In this document: one piece after another, positions 1 to 8,219 of the stretch
Layout: every line of letters starts with the position of its first letter
Numbering within the stretch: the first letter of the stretch is position 1
NCBI GenBank assembly: GCA_965602675.1
Contig: CBFCZO010000091.1
Span: 1-13,933, forward strand
Source: DATKUA01 sp965602675
GTDB lineage: Bacteria > Acidobacteriota > DATKUA01
Length of the DNA: 13,933 nt
Direction of reading: 5' to 3'
Program-made: the position numbers and the translations under genes
The notes under the pieces: generated by a model
The model's input: the letters and a program-made list of their open reading frames with translations, nothing else
The model's database searches: none
Told to the model about the DNA's origin: nothing

Positions 1-404
1 AGGCCGGTCTGGGCGCGGTAGTAGATCTTGGCGCTGATGTTGGCTTCGACCTGGGCCGGGGTGAGGAATCCGTTCTCGCCGGGGACGGGGCGAACGAGTG
101 TCCCGGAATAGGCGGCCATGGTGGCCATCTCGTAGTTGTAGACGTGCCCGGCCTCCTCGACGATGACTTCCTGGCCGTGGTGAGTGTGGATTTTGATTGC
201 GGTCTGGTTGGCCATCGAGCCGGTGGGGAAGAACAGCGAGGCCTCGAAGCCGAGCATTTCAGCGGCGCGCGCCTGGAGCTTTTCGACGGTGGGATCTTCG
301 ATGTAAACGTCGTCACCCACCTCGGCATTTGCGATCGCTTCGCGCATGGGGGGGGTAGGTTTCGTTACGGTGTCGCTACGCAGATCTATAAAATCGCGGC
401 CCAT
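1..404 (-). CDS. ltaE: Low-specificity L-threonine aldolase, N-terminal part (cut by window edge)
   Basis: The PLP-dependent enzyme cleaves L-threonine or L-allo-threonine to glycine and acetaldehyde in the cytoplasm. About 134 N-terminal residues are visible and the rest lies beyond position 1. The start reads MGRDFIDLRSDTVTKPT, followed by AEVGDDVYIEDPTV, FPTGSMANQTAI and EEAGHVYNYE. These match the fold-type I aldolase N-terminus closely, and His87 is equivalent to the His that stacks on PLP in E. coli LtaE (His83). The PLP-binding lysine would lie outside the window, so catalytic completeness cannot be judged. The ATG at 402-404 is chosen because AAGGAGG sits five bases upstream. The gene begins 10 bases after the mutM stop, so it is the last visible gene of the leftward repair operon. 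Its metabolic role has no obvious link to DNA repair. Family assignment is firm; the exact substrate preference (L-threonine or L-allo-threonine) is not. Confidence 0.93.
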   Translation of the reverse strand, partial: MGRDFIDLRSDTVTKPTPPMREAIANAEVGDDVYIEDPTVEKLQARAAEMLGFEASLFFPTGSMANQTAIKIHTHHGQEVIVEEAGHVYNYEMATMAAYSGTLVRPVPGENGFLTPAQVEANISAKIYYRAQTG

Positions 405-409
405 GAATT

Positions 410-416
410 CCTCCTT
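410..416 (-). promoter_or_regulatory. Strong Shine-Dalgarno sequence of the threonine aldolase gene
   Basis: On the minus strand AAGGAGG ends five bases before the ATG at 402-404. It overlaps the TAA stop codon of mutM (415-417), so ribosomes finishing mutM would terminate on the next gene's initiation site. This fixes the start of the aldolase and suggests coupled translation. Confidence 0.8.
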
Positions 417-1236
417 ATAATTGGCAGCCCCTGCACCAGAATGTGCTTCGGCCGACCTGAACTTCTCTTGTTACAAAGTTTCTGCATCTGAAGCACTTCC
501 CGCCCGCTCTGCCGTAGACAAAAAAGTGGTTCTGCATGCCGCCCAGCTCGCCGTCGACGCGGACGTAGTCGCTGATGCTGGAGCCGCCGTTGTCGATCGC
601 CTGCCGCAATATGCGGCGGGTGGAGCGGATTATTTTTGTGATCTCCCCAGTGCTGACGGAGCCTGCGGAGCGGAAGGGATCGATGCCCGCGGCGAATAGT
701 ATTTCACAAGCGTAGATGTTGCCGATGCCAGCGACGGCCGTCTGATCAAGCAGTAGGTTCTTGATGCCGCGGGAGCGCCCCCGGCACAGACGCGCGAGAT
801 TCCTGCCGGTAAATTGTTTCCCGAATGGCTCGAGGCCGAGCTGCAGCGATTCGACTTGTTCGGGGGAATCTTGGCGGGGGAAGACGCGGAGCCGCCCGAA
901 CTTGCGCACGTCGCTGAACAGAAGGCGGGAGCCGTCATCGAGATCGAAGATGACGTGGGTGTGTTTCGGAATATTTTCGCCCGGCGGCAGCTTGAGGATT
1001 CTTCCGGTCATCCTGAGGTGATTCAGCATCGCGTAACGCGTGAGGGTGATCAGGATGAACTTGCCAAGCCGCCCGGCCCGCTCGAAGCGCTCCCCTTTCA
1101 GCGTTTTTCCCAGGTTCCCCGGTTTGAGGCCCTCCACGTAACCCGGCCAGATAACGCGGGCGCGGAGGATGGTCCGTCCCGCCATCACCCGATTTAGATC
1201 GCGCACGACGAGCTCGACTTCGGGCAGCTCGGGCAT
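415..1236 (-). CDS. mutM: Formamidopyrimidine-DNA glycosylase (Fpg/MutM)
   Basis: This bifunctional base-excision repair enzyme removes 8-oxoguanine and formamidopyrimidines and nicks the abasic site by beta,delta-elimination. The 273 residues match the family's usual length. The N-terminus MPELPEVE supplies the catalytic Pro2, exposed after Met removal, and Glu3. Lys59 in GRLGKF matches the conserved lysine (K57 in E. coli). Met76 (HLRMTG), Arg111 and Phe113 (DVRKFG) match the intercalating triad, and Asn173 lies in GIGNIYA. The C-terminal zinc finger uses Cys248, Cys251, Cys268 and Cys271, with the DNA-binding Arg263 in GRSTFWC. The complete triad favours Fpg over endonuclease VIII (Nei). 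The ATG shares one base with the preceding TAA stop (TAATG), and GGGGA lies upstream. All key residues are present, so it should be active. Confidence 0.97.
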   Translation of the reverse strand: MPELPEVELVVRDLNRVMAGRTILRARVIWPGYVEGLKPGNLGKTLKGERFERAGRLGKFILITLTRYAMLNHLRMTGRILKLPPGENIPKHTHVIFDLDDGSRLLFSDVRKFGRLRVFPRQDSPEQVESLQLGLEPFGKQFTGRNLARLCRGRSRGIKNLLLDQTAVAGIGNIYACEILFAAGIDPFRSAGSVSTGEITKIIRSTRRILRQAIDNGGSSISDYVRVDGELGGMQNHFFVYGRAGGKCFRCRNFVTREVQVGRSTFWCRGCQL

Positions 1237-4049
1237 TAGCCGGCTTCCCCGTCACGCAGGTCGATCAGGTCAAAACCCTCGCCCGCCGCCAACCTGGCGA
1301 GCTCCACTTCGCGGCGATGGCAGGTGAAGAGGATCACCTGCCGCGACTTGGACACTTCAGTCAGGATCTCGAGCGCCCTTCCGGCACGCTCGAAGTCGTA
1401 CTCGACAAAGCTGTCGTCGAGCAGCAGCGGCAGTTTCTCGCTCTTCTCTCCGCTGATCAGGTCGGCCAGGGCGAGGCGTGCGGCGAAGTAGAGTTGATCG
1501 CGGGCGCCGGCGCTGAGCGCTTCTGAGGAGATTATGGACGGATTCTCCGGCGACCTGACGGAGACCTCGAAGTCGTCGCCGACCATCACTTCGCCGTAGC
1601 GTCCGGCTGTGAGCTCGCCGGCAAGCAGGCCGATCGTTTTGTTGAGGGCCGGGGCGAAGTCGGCGTGGATGGTTTCGGTAGCGCGACTGATCGCCTCGAT
1701 GGCCAGTTTGAGCGCTTCGCGCCGCCGTCTGATCTTTTCCAGTTCTTCCTCCGTGCGCTCGATATCCGACCCGACCAGGCCCGGATCACGCTGCTTTTCC
1801 TGCATGGTTTGGACGATTCCGATGAGCTGATTACGCTCTCTCGAAATACCTGCGATTTTCTGCCGCCGCTCGTCGCGTTCGCGTTTCAACTCCTCGAGTC
1901 TGTCCGGGGCCGGCTGAGCGCCGCTTTCCGCGCCGGAGGCGATCCGGCCTTGTGCTTCTTCGAGCTCTTCAACGAGTGCTCCGTAAGTGCGCCCGTTAAG
2001 CATTGCGTCGAGGGTTTCGGTGTGACGCTCGAGCTCCCGCTTGTGGTGATTGAACCAGTGCTTTCCTTCCGCCTTTTCCTGGAATTTGGGATAGCTGCGC
2101 ACACCGGACAACTCGTAGATCTCCTCGAGGCGTTCGTCGATTCCTGCCTTTTCATGCTCGAGGAGATTCTTTTGCTTCAGGTGCTCGGCGCGCAATTCCT
2201 CCTGCAGGCGGCCCTGATCGCGCAAAGCCCGGCATTTGGTGAAATTGTCAAGAAATTCGGTGATCTCGTCGTTCGTGGGGTGCCCCGACTCACCGAGTCC
2301 CGCGGGGAGAAGCAATTCCATCAGCCCGGCTTCGACGCGCTCGACCTCGTCCTGGAGGCCGGGAAGGCGGCGCTGCTGCATCATGGCGGTATTGTCGGAG
2401 AGAGTCTGCTCGAGCCCCGCCAGCTCGGCGCGCATCATGAACAGTTGCTGGAGGTCCTTTGCGCCGGCCAGGCTGAGCATGGTGCGGCGTTCGGAGCGGA
2501 TTTCCTTGCGCCGCTGCATCTTGGCTTCGTATTCGCGCGAGGCATCTCCCCCCTCCCGGTTGGTGCGGGCGCGCTTGCGGTGCATAACCACGGAGAATAC
2601 GGCGGAAAGCACTGCGAGGACGGCTAGGGCCGGCCATGCGAAAATTGCGTTAATAACGGCCATTCTGTCGAGAACGGCCAAGGTGAGAGCCCCGGCGGCG
2701 GATCCGACGGAGAGAATAGCCGAGCCCATCGACAGAACACGGAGGGTTCCCCGCGCCCAGATGGCTTTGCCGGCACGGCTTGAGATTTCCAGCAACTCCT
2801 CGTTGAGACTCTCTTCCTCTTCGGTCATCTGCTCCATGCGCTTGTCTGCATCATCTCCAATCGCTTCGAAAAGCTCCTTCAGCTCCCGATAGCGATTCAT
2901 TTTGTCCTCGGCCTTGGCGATGTCGCTGCTGAGCTCGGACTTGACGCTCTGGAGGTTGGCCAGCGCCTGCTTCCATTGCGCTCGCAGCTCGAACATCCGC
3001 TCTTTTGAGTCGTCGGGCAGGGCCAGGTATATCTTGAAGGGCTCGATTTCGGCTTTCAGTTTCTCGATTTTCCCCTCTATCTCCAGTAGGTGCTCCTTGT
3101 GCTGCTGCAAGTTGCGCTCGCAGTCGGTTTTTCTGTCCTCGAGGCGGTGGACTTCATCGCGCAGTTCGAGGGGGAAGTCGGCGAACTGCTCGTATTCCTT
3201 GAGGGCTCGCTCGTGTTCCGTTTTTTTCCTGCTCAATTCGCGCGCCCGGTCAGCGCGGCTGCGCAGCACGGCGATCTCTGACACGGCGATATTCGAGCTC
3301 AGTGATTCGACGCGTTCGTTTTCGCGCGCCTGTTCCCCTTCGAGCTCCATCAGCCGGTTCCTGTGCGACAGTAACGTCGCTCGATGCGACTTTGCTTCCA
3401 GCAATTCTTCGCCGAGTGTTTCCAGGCGGTCGATGAGCTCCCTCGCCCTTCCGCCGCGCTCAGTTTTGCCGACGCCGTCGAGGGCCTTTTCCAGGAGAGC
3501 GAGCGCCTGAGAAGCGCCGCTGTCCTTTTCGCCCTCCCTGGCGCTGACAGCCTTGAGCAGAATCGCGGAGAGATCGCCCGTCTCCTCAAAGCCCTTGCTG
3601 AGCGACAACTGCCGCACCATCACCGTGTTGAGGAAGACCGAGCGCGGCATACCCCACAGCTCGGCTGCGAAGAGGGGCTCCCCTCTTTTGTCGATCTTGA
3701 AACGGGAGCTGAGATCCTTGCCCAGGTCGGGATCGTTGACAGAGCATTCCTCGCGCTCGCGCTCGAAACGCCGGTAGATTTCGATTTTCCTGCCGCCGTC
3801 GAGCTCCATAGTGAGGGCGCCTTCATAAGGCGTGACGGCCCATGGGCGGTACAAATCGTACTCGGGGAGGTAAATGCGGCGCGCGACACCGTCCTTCTTT
3901 GCGCCATAGAGCATCAATTCGATGAAGGAGATCAGCGTGGTCTTGCCTGTTTCGTTCTGACCGTAGACGAGGTTGAGGCCTGGAGCGAACTCGATTTCGC
4001 GGCCGACGAAGCGGCCGAAGCCGATCAGATTGAGCCGCTCGATTCTCAC
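1236..4049 (-). CDS. SbcC/Rad50-like ATPase of the YhaN type, with central membrane hairpin
   Basis: This 937-residue SMC/Rad50-like ATPase is the presumed partner of the Mre11-like nuclease encoded just upstream. The N-terminal head starts MRIERLNLIGFGRF, with Walker A GQNETGKTT at residues 30-38. Charged coiled coils cover about 200-425 and 500-795. The C-terminal head has the ABC signature LSAGARDQ (845-852), Walker B LPLLLDDS (873-880) and switch His911. Two hydrophobic segments, about 437-461 and 466-489, form a hairpin in the middle of the coiled coil. No CxxC zinc hook exists: its four cysteines are scattered. Bacillus YhaN-type proteins are known for this arrangement, whereas canonical SbcC and Rad50 have a hook. 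The start is GTG at 4047-4049, overlapping the previous TGA by four bases (GTGA), with GGAGG ten bases upstream. The C-terminus abuts mutM. Membrane tethering is my inference from the hydrophobic hairpin. It could be labelled sbcC, but the YhaN-like architecture fits better. Confidence 0.9.
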   Translation of the reverse strand: MRIERLNLIGFGRFVGREIEFAPGLNLVYGQNETGKTTLISFIELMLYGAKKDGVARRIYLPEYDLYRPWAVTPYEGALTMELDGGRKIEIYRRFEREREECSVNDPDLGKDLSSRFKIDKRGEPLFAAELWGMPRSVFLNTVMVRQLSLSKGFEETGDLSAILLKAVSAREGEKDSGASQALALLEKALDGVGKTERGGRARELIDRLETLGEELLEAKSHRATLLSHRNRLMELEGEQARENERVESLSSNIAVSEIAVLRSRADRARELSRKKTEHERALKEYEQFADFPLELRDEVHRLEDRKTDCERNLQQHKEHLLEIEGKIEKLKAEIEPFKIYLALPDDSKERMFELRAQWKQALANLQSVKSELSSDIAKAEDKMNRYRELKELFEAIGDDADKRMEQMTEEEESLNEELLEISSRAGKAIWARGTLRVLSMGSAILSVGSAAGALTLAVLDRMAVINAIFAWPALAVLAVLSAVFSVVMHRKRARTNREGGDASREYEAKMQRRKEIRSERRTMLSLAGAKDLQQLFMMRAELAGLEQTLSDNTAMMQQRRLPGLQDEVERVEAGLMELLLPAGLGESGHPTNDEITEFLDNFTKCRALRDQGRLQEELRAEHLKQKNLLEHEKAGIDERLEEIYELSGVRSYPKFQEKAEGKHWFNHHKRELERHTETLDAMLNGRTYGALVEELEEAQGRIASGAESGAQPAPDRLEELKRERDERRQKIAGISRERNQLIGIVQTMQEKQRDPGLVGSDIERTEEELEKIRRRREALKLAIEAISRATETIHADFAPALNKTIGLLAGELTAGRYGEVMVGDDFEVSVRSPENPSIISSEALSAGARDQLYFAARLALADLISGEKSEKLPLLLDDSFVEYDFERAGRALEILTEVSKSRQVILFTCHRREVELARLAAGEGFDLIDLRDGEAG

Positions 4050-5194
4050 AACGGCAGTTCCTCCACTTTCTGTCCGTCGAATGCGGCGAGGCCCAACCAG
4101 AGCGCGCGCTCGAGAGTCTCTTTTTGCCCGGCATCCGCGGCCTCATCGATGCTTCGCACCATTTCCCTGCAGAAGGCTCCCCTGGCCGTGGGCTCGGCGG
4201 CGAGGGCATCCACGTCATAATCGGGGCGGGTCCGGTCGACGAGGCGGAAGTCGAAGGCGCGCGCTGCAATTTCCTGATAATCCGAAGGTGAGAGGACCAC
4301 GCCGGGCGGAATTGCTCCGCTGAGAACCAGCTCGACAAGATCGCCATCAAGCGTGACGTCGCTAATTGTCTCGGCGATGCGCGAGTCCACTGCTGCAGCG
4401 TCGGCGCAGTCGCTCAGATCGATTTCGAAGCGAAAATAGCGCCGCCGCTGCGTGTTTATCCTCTCGACAGCTATTGGCCCTCCAGGCTCGATTTCCAGCA
4501 GCAGGACGCCGTGCTCGCCCGTGTGGCGGTAACGGAGAGGCTCCGGGCTGCCCGGATAGGCGGCCCTGAGGCCGCGCTCGTCGCTCCACACGTCATCTGC
4601 CCGGTGATAATGGCCGAGTGCGACGTAATCGGCGCCGCAGTTGCGCAGGTCGTCTTCAGAGATCGGGTTGTAGTTCTCGGCGTGTCCGGGAGATCCGATG
4701 AAAACTCCGCCGTGGGCGAGAAGGATGTTAATGCCGAGATCGCTGTGAACGGTCACGCCTTTCAACAACTGTCTGCTTTCATGGTGAGCCTTGAAGGCGA
4801 GGCCGTGGACCGCCGTGTCCAGACCGGGGAAGTCAATCCGCTCAACGGAGTCTTTTTGGAAGACGGTGAGGTTGGAGGGCAACTGCTCGGTGGCGTAGGG
4901 GGAAGCCTGATGGTAAGGATCGTGGTTTCCGGGCGAGATCAGCACGGGCAGGGGCGAGAGCTCGGCGATGGCAGCGAATACCCTGTCGACGGTCGCCTGG
5001 TTAACGTACTCATCCTCGAACAGGTCGCCTGCGATGAGCAAGAGGTCAGCTTGGCGCTGCCTGGCGAGGTCGGTGATCCCGCGGAAGACGGTGATCATAT
5101 CATTCCTGCGCTGCAGGACCTTTTCCCGCCCCAGTCCTGAGCCGGTGAAAGGCGTGTCGAGATGCATGTCGGCGGTGTGCAGAATCCTAATCAT
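4046..5194 (-). CDS. SbcD/Mre11-like DNA repair exonuclease (YhaO type)
   Basis: This metallophosphoesterase-type nuclease is expected to process double-strand breaks or hairpin ends together with the ATPase encoded next. The 382 residues begin MIRILHTADMHLDTPF. All phosphodiesterase motifs are present: Asp9 and His11 (TADMHLD), Gly56-Asp57 (IAGDLFED), Gly-Asn-His-Asp at 89-92 (SPGNHDPYH), His161 (LLAHGG) and Gly-His-Tyr-His at 194-197 (ALGHYHRAD). AAYPGSPEPL then follows, as is typical of the SbcD/YhaO group. About 150 C-terminal residues form the capping and partner-binding part, which I cannot dissect further. Its start overlaps the end of uvrA by eight bases and its stop overlaps the ATPase start by four, so synthesis is probably coupled to both. 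The two-metal site looks intact. It is probably a YhaO-like protein because its partner is YhaN-like. Confidence 0.92.
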   Translation of the reverse strand: MIRILHTADMHLDTPFTGSGLGREKVLQRRNDMITVFRGITDLARQRQADLLLIAGDLFEDEYVNQATVDRVFAAIAELSPLPVLISPGNHDPYHQASPYATEQLPSNLTVFQKDSVERIDFPGLDTAVHGLAFKAHHESRQLLKGVTVHSDLGINILLAHGGVFIGSPGHAENYNPISEDDLRNCGADYVALGHYHRADDVWSDERGLRAAYPGSPEPLRYRHTGEHGVLLLEIEPGGPIAVERINTQRRRYFRFEIDLSDCADAAAVDSRIAETISDVTLDGDLVELVLSGAIPPGVVLSPSDYQEIAARAFDFRLVDRTRPDYDVDALAAEPTARGAFCREMVRSIDEAADAGQKETLERALWLGLAAFDGQKVEELPL

Positions 5195-7928
5195 CGGACA
5201 AATCCAGTACCCCCCTAAGAAACTTGCCGGTCAGCGATCCCTCGCGCGCGGCCACCTCCTCCGGGGTTCCGGTGGCCACCACCCATCCCCCCTTGTCGCC
5301 GCCGCCGGGGCCGAGATCGATTACCCAGTCGGCGTTCTTGATCACATCGAGGTTATGCTCAATGACGAGAAGGGTCGCGCCGTGGAAAACCAGCCGCCGG
5401 AAGCATTGTAATAGTTTTTTGATATCGGAAAAGTGCAAACCTGTGGTCGGCTCGTCAAAAATGTAGAGCGTGTTCCTCACATCGGTGCGGCTCATATGAT
5501 AAGCGAGCTTGACCCGCTGGCCCTCGCCTCCGCTGAGGGTGGTGGCGGGCTGGCCGAGCTGCAGGTAGCCGAGCCCGACCTCTTCGAGCAGGCCGAGCTT
5601 GCGGCAAAGGCCCGGGGATTCGCGGAAAGTCTCTAGCGCCTCAGCGACGCTGAGCTGCAGCACCTCGTGGATGTTGAGCCCCTTGAATTTGATATCGAGA
5701 ATCTCCTTGCGGAAGCGAGTGCCGTCGCAATCCTCGCAGGTGACGTAGACATCGGGGAGGAACTGCATTTCGATCAGAATCCGGCCGTTGCCCTGGCAGG
5801 ATTCGCAGCGGCCGCCCTTGACGTTGAAGCTAAAGTGGGAGGGCTTGTAGCCGCGCATCTTGGAGAGATAGCGCGTGGCGAAGATCTCGCGGATCTCGGA
5901 GAAGGCCTTGATGTAGGTGACGGGATTCGACCTGGGAGTTTTACCGATGGGGCTCTGATCGACCATTTCGATTTTCTCGATCAATTCGAGGCCTTCGATG
6001 CCATCGCACCGGCCCACCTTTTTCTGCCACTCGTTGCGTGCCTTCATCGCATTGGCGTAGAAGATGTCGTGGACGAGTGTGCTCTTGCCCGAGCCGCTGA
6101 CGCCGGTGACGCAGGTGAAGAGCCCAAGCGGGATGTCGACGTCGAGAAGCTTCAGGTTGTGCTCGCTGGCGCCGAGTATCCTGACCACATCGCCCGAGGG
6201 CTTCCTCCTGACGGGCTGCATGTCAATCGTGCGTTCGCCGCGCAGGAATTTTGCCGTCACCGATTCCTTGCTGCGGATGAATTTATTGTAGTTCCCGGAA
6301 AAGATGATTTCGCCGCCCTCGCGTCCCGCGCCGGGCCCGAGGTCGACGATGTTGTCGCCGGCGGCGATGACATCCTTATCGTGCTCGACGACGATCACGG
6401 TGTTGCCGATGTCGCGGATGGAGCGAAGGATGTCGAGCAGTTTGGCCGTGTCGCAGGCGTGCAGTCCGATCGTTGGCTCGTCGAGAACAAACAGTGTCCC
6501 GATCAGACCTCCGCCGAGAGCCGTGGCGAGGTTTATGCGCTGGGTTTCGCCGCCGCTGAGAGTCTGCGAGCGGCGGTTGAGCGAGAGGTAGCCGACGCCG
6601 ATGCTGTCAAGGAGGCCAAGCCGGTTGCGCAGTTCCGCGAGCACCCGCCCGACGATTTCTTCCTCGTGAGGGCTTAATTCGAGAGATTCCAGCCACTCGG
6701 CGGCGCGCGAGATCGGCATGGAGACGATGTCGCCGATATTTTTCTTACCGATCCTGACTCGCAGCGAATCCTTTCTCAAACGCGTGCCCCCGCAGTCGGG
6801 GCAGCGCCTGTAGGCGCGGTAGCGGCTGATGAGCACACGTATCTGAAGCTTGTATTTCTTTTTTTCGAGCCTGGCAAAGAAGCCTCGCACGCCCTTGTAG
6901 CGGCCGGACCCATCGATAATCGTATCTTGTTGCTCTTCGCTGAGTTGCTTCCACGGCTTGTCGAGAGGTATGCCCTGCTCCTCTGCGAACTGCAGCATTC
7001 TCGCCTGCTCGCGGTGTCGCGTGGACGGGCGCCAGGGCTCGATGGTGCCTTCGCGGAGGCAGCGGTCCGGGTTGGGGACTACGGCGTCGAGGTCGATATC
7101 GATGACGTCGCCGAAGCCACGGCAGCTCGGGCATGCGCCGAAGGGGTTGTTGAAGGAAAAGAGGCGGGGCTCCGGTTTGATGAATTCCAGATCACAGCCT
7201 CCGCAGCGGAAGGCGGTGTCGAATTGGTGCGGCTGCCCGCCGATCAGCAAGGTTAACCGGCCGTTGCCCTCGCGGAAGGCCGCCTCGGCGGCCTCGGCGG
7301 CTCGCAGGCCTGCGTTGCGTGATTTCCCGGTCTTGAGGCGGTCGACGACAACCAAAGCCTCGCCCTCGATTTTGCCTTCGAGGGAATCGAGGCGTTTCTC
7401 TTCGCCGTCTTCGATAATCCTGACGAATCCTTTTTTGCGTAGGATTTCGGCATCGGTGGGCGCGGGTGGATGGAAACAGAACCAAGCTCGCTGGGCATCG
7501 GTGTTTTCGAAGGCGCGGACGACATTATCGATTGTGTCGTTGCGGACGATTTTTCCGCACTTGGGGCAGCGGACTATTCCTATGCGCGCGAAGAGGAGGC
7601 GGAGGTAGTCGTAAACTTCGGTTGAGGTACCGACTGTGGAGCGGCTGCTGGTGACGCCGTTTTTCTGCTCGATGGCAATGGCCGGGAAGATGCTCTCGAT
7701 GAGGTCGGCGTCGGGGCGGTCGATGCGCTCGAGGAACTGGCGGGCGTAAGCGCTGAGGCTCTGGACGTAGCGGCGTCGGCCCTCGGCATAGAGGGTGTCG
7801 AAGGCGAGGCTGCTCTTGCCGGAGCCGCTTGGCCCGGTGAACACGGTCAGTTCGTTGACCGGCAGGTCCAGGTCGATGTTCTTGAGGTTGTGGACCCGAA
7901 CCCCTCGCAGTCGGATTGCATCACTCAT
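5187..7928 (-). CDS. uvrA: UvrABC excinuclease subunit A
   Basis: UvrA is the lesion-recognising ATPase of nucleotide excision repair. It dimerises, detects bulky DNA damage and loads UvrB. The 913 residues contain two ABC modules. Module 1 has Walker A GPSGSGKSS (32-40), signature LSGGETQR (457-464) and Walker B VLDEPTIGLH (481-490). Module 2 has Walker A GVSGSGKST (609-617), LSGGEGQR (798-805) and YIFDEPTTGLH (822-832). The first zinc site is Cys242/245/266/269 and the second is Cys708/711/731/734. Extra CxxC pairs occur at 121/124 and 376/379. The family hallmark RSTVGT lies at 96-101. Pro in the first Walker A, where many UvrA have Leu, and SSRSTVGT suggest a divergent but complete subfamily. 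The ATG at 7926-7928 lacks a good Shine-Dalgarno sequence, so the start is slightly uncertain. It is the first gene of the leftward repair operon, and its end overlaps the next gene by eight bases. Confidence 0.97.
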   Translation of the reverse strand: MSDAIRLRGVRVHNLKNIDLDLPVNELTVFTGPSGSGKSSLAFDTLYAEGRRRYVQSLSAYARQFLERIDRPDADLIESIFPAIAIEQKNGVTSSRSTVGTSTEVYDYLRLLFARIGIVRCPKCGKIVRNDTIDNVVRAFENTDAQRAWFCFHPPAPTDAEILRKKGFVRIIEDGEEKRLDSLEGKIEGEALVVVDRLKTGKSRNAGLRAAEAAEAAFREGNGRLTLLIGGQPHQFDTAFRCGGCDLEFIKPEPRLFSFNNPFGACPSCRGFGDVIDIDLDAVVPNPDRCLREGTIEPWRPSTRHREQARMLQFAEEQGIPLDKPWKQLSEEQQDTIIDGSGRYKGVRGFFARLEKKKYKLQIRVLISRYRAYRRCPDCGGTRLRKDSLRVRIGKKNIGDIVSMPISRAAEWLESLELSPHEEEIVGRVLAELRNRLGLLDSIGVGYLSLNRRSQTLSGGETQRINLATALGGGLIGTLFVLDEPTIGLHACDTAKLLDILRSIRDIGNTVIVVEHDKDVIAAGDNIVDLGPGAGREGGEIIFSGNYNKFIRSKESVTAKFLRGERTIDMQPVRRKPSGDVVRILGASEHNLKLLDVDIPLGLFTCVTGVSGSGKSTLVHDIFYANAMKARNEWQKKVGRCDGIEGLELIEKIEMVDQSPIGKTPRSNPVTYIKAFSEIREIFATRYLSKMRGYKPSHFSFNVKGGRCESCQGNGRILIEMQFLPDVYVTCEDCDGTRFRKEILDIKFKGLNIHEVLQLSVAEALETFRESPGLCRKLGLLEEVGLGYLQLGQPATTLSGGEGQRVKLAYHMSRTDVRNTLYIFDEPTTGLHFSDIKKLLQCFRRLVFHGATLLVIEHNLDVIKNADWVIDLGPGGGDKGGWVVATGTPEEVAAREGSLTGKFLRGVLDLSDD

Positions 7929-8089
7929 TCAGAGCAGATAACTGTACCTTGTGGTTTCGAGTTAGAACACACAATAAACAGGGTAGTTTAGCACAAGCTT
8001 ACGATCACTTCCATATCCGCGACGCGGCCGGTAAAAGCTTCTGATTCGATCTTAAATGCTAGAACAGCACCCCTTAACGCTGGTAAATG

Positions 8090-8142
8090 TATAATTTCAG
8101 AGTATTTACACGTTGTATTTTTTATACAAATATGATTATGAT
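8090..8142 (+). promoter_or_regulatory. Candidate promoter elements of the exported-protein gene
   Basis: A perfect TATAAT lies at 8090-8095 but has no good -35 at the usual distance. A second possibility is TTGTAT (8113-8118), an 18-base spacer and TATGAT (8137-8142), with a further TATGAT at 8131-8136 and a TTTACA at 8105-8110. Transcripts from these would have leaders of roughly 80 to 130 bases. The elements are read by eye only, and AT-rich DNA easily gives false matches. Confidence 0.35.
8113..8129. repeat. Perfect short inverted repeat TTGTAT-N5-ATACAA, possible operator
   Basis: TTGTAT (8113-8118) and ATACAA (8124-8129) are perfect reverse complements separated by five T. The 17-base dyad lies within the candidate promoter of the downstream exported-protein gene, where a dimeric regulator could bind. 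It is short and AT-rich, so chance is a real alternative. No neighbouring regulator gene is present to pair it with. Confidence 0.35.
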
Positions 8143-8216
8143 GGCTGCCGGGGCTTTTAATAACGGGGCCAACCGGCCATCTCGCACTCATCTTATCTGA
8201 AAGCCCTCGGTTTTTT
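8141..8216 (+). promoter_or_regulatory. Possible structured mRNA leader with terminator-like end
   Basis: GGGCTTT (8151-8157) and AAAGCCC (8200-8206) can pair over seven bases, followed four bases later by six T (8211-8216). Within and across this, ATGGCTG (8141-8147) can pair with CGGCCAT (8174-8180), including one G-U pair. The two pairings are interleaved: the first arm of the longer stem lies in the loop of the shorter one, and its second arm lies outside. They would therefore form a pseudoknot or compete. The T run ends four bases before the Shine-Dalgarno sequence of the exported-protein gene. This resembles an attenuator, but I recognise no known riboswitch family and no folding energy was calculated. 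Confidence 0.25.
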
Positions 8217-8219
8217 CAC

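Noticed and set aside
1665..2627. Open frame of 320 codons on the plus strand
   Set aside because: It is antisense to the coiled-coil part of the YhaN-like ATPase and has no family features; it mirrors that gene's codon bias.
5667..6677. Open frame of 336 codons on the plus strand
   Set aside because: It is antisense to uvrA, whose motifs are intact throughout; low-complexity Ala/Asp/Val content indicates a shadow frame.
7955..7969. Possible LexA-like site GTTTCGAGTTAGAAC ahead of uvrA
   Set aside because: Only the outer three bases of each side are symmetric, and the inner part matches neither the CTGT-N8-ACAG nor the GAAC-type SOS box well. It is not enough to claim SOS control.
7988..8191. 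Open frame of 67 codons on the minus strand in the divergent region
   Set aside because: It has no good ribosome-binding site or recognisable family, and it covers AT-rich promoter-like DNA. Chance is the simplest explanation.
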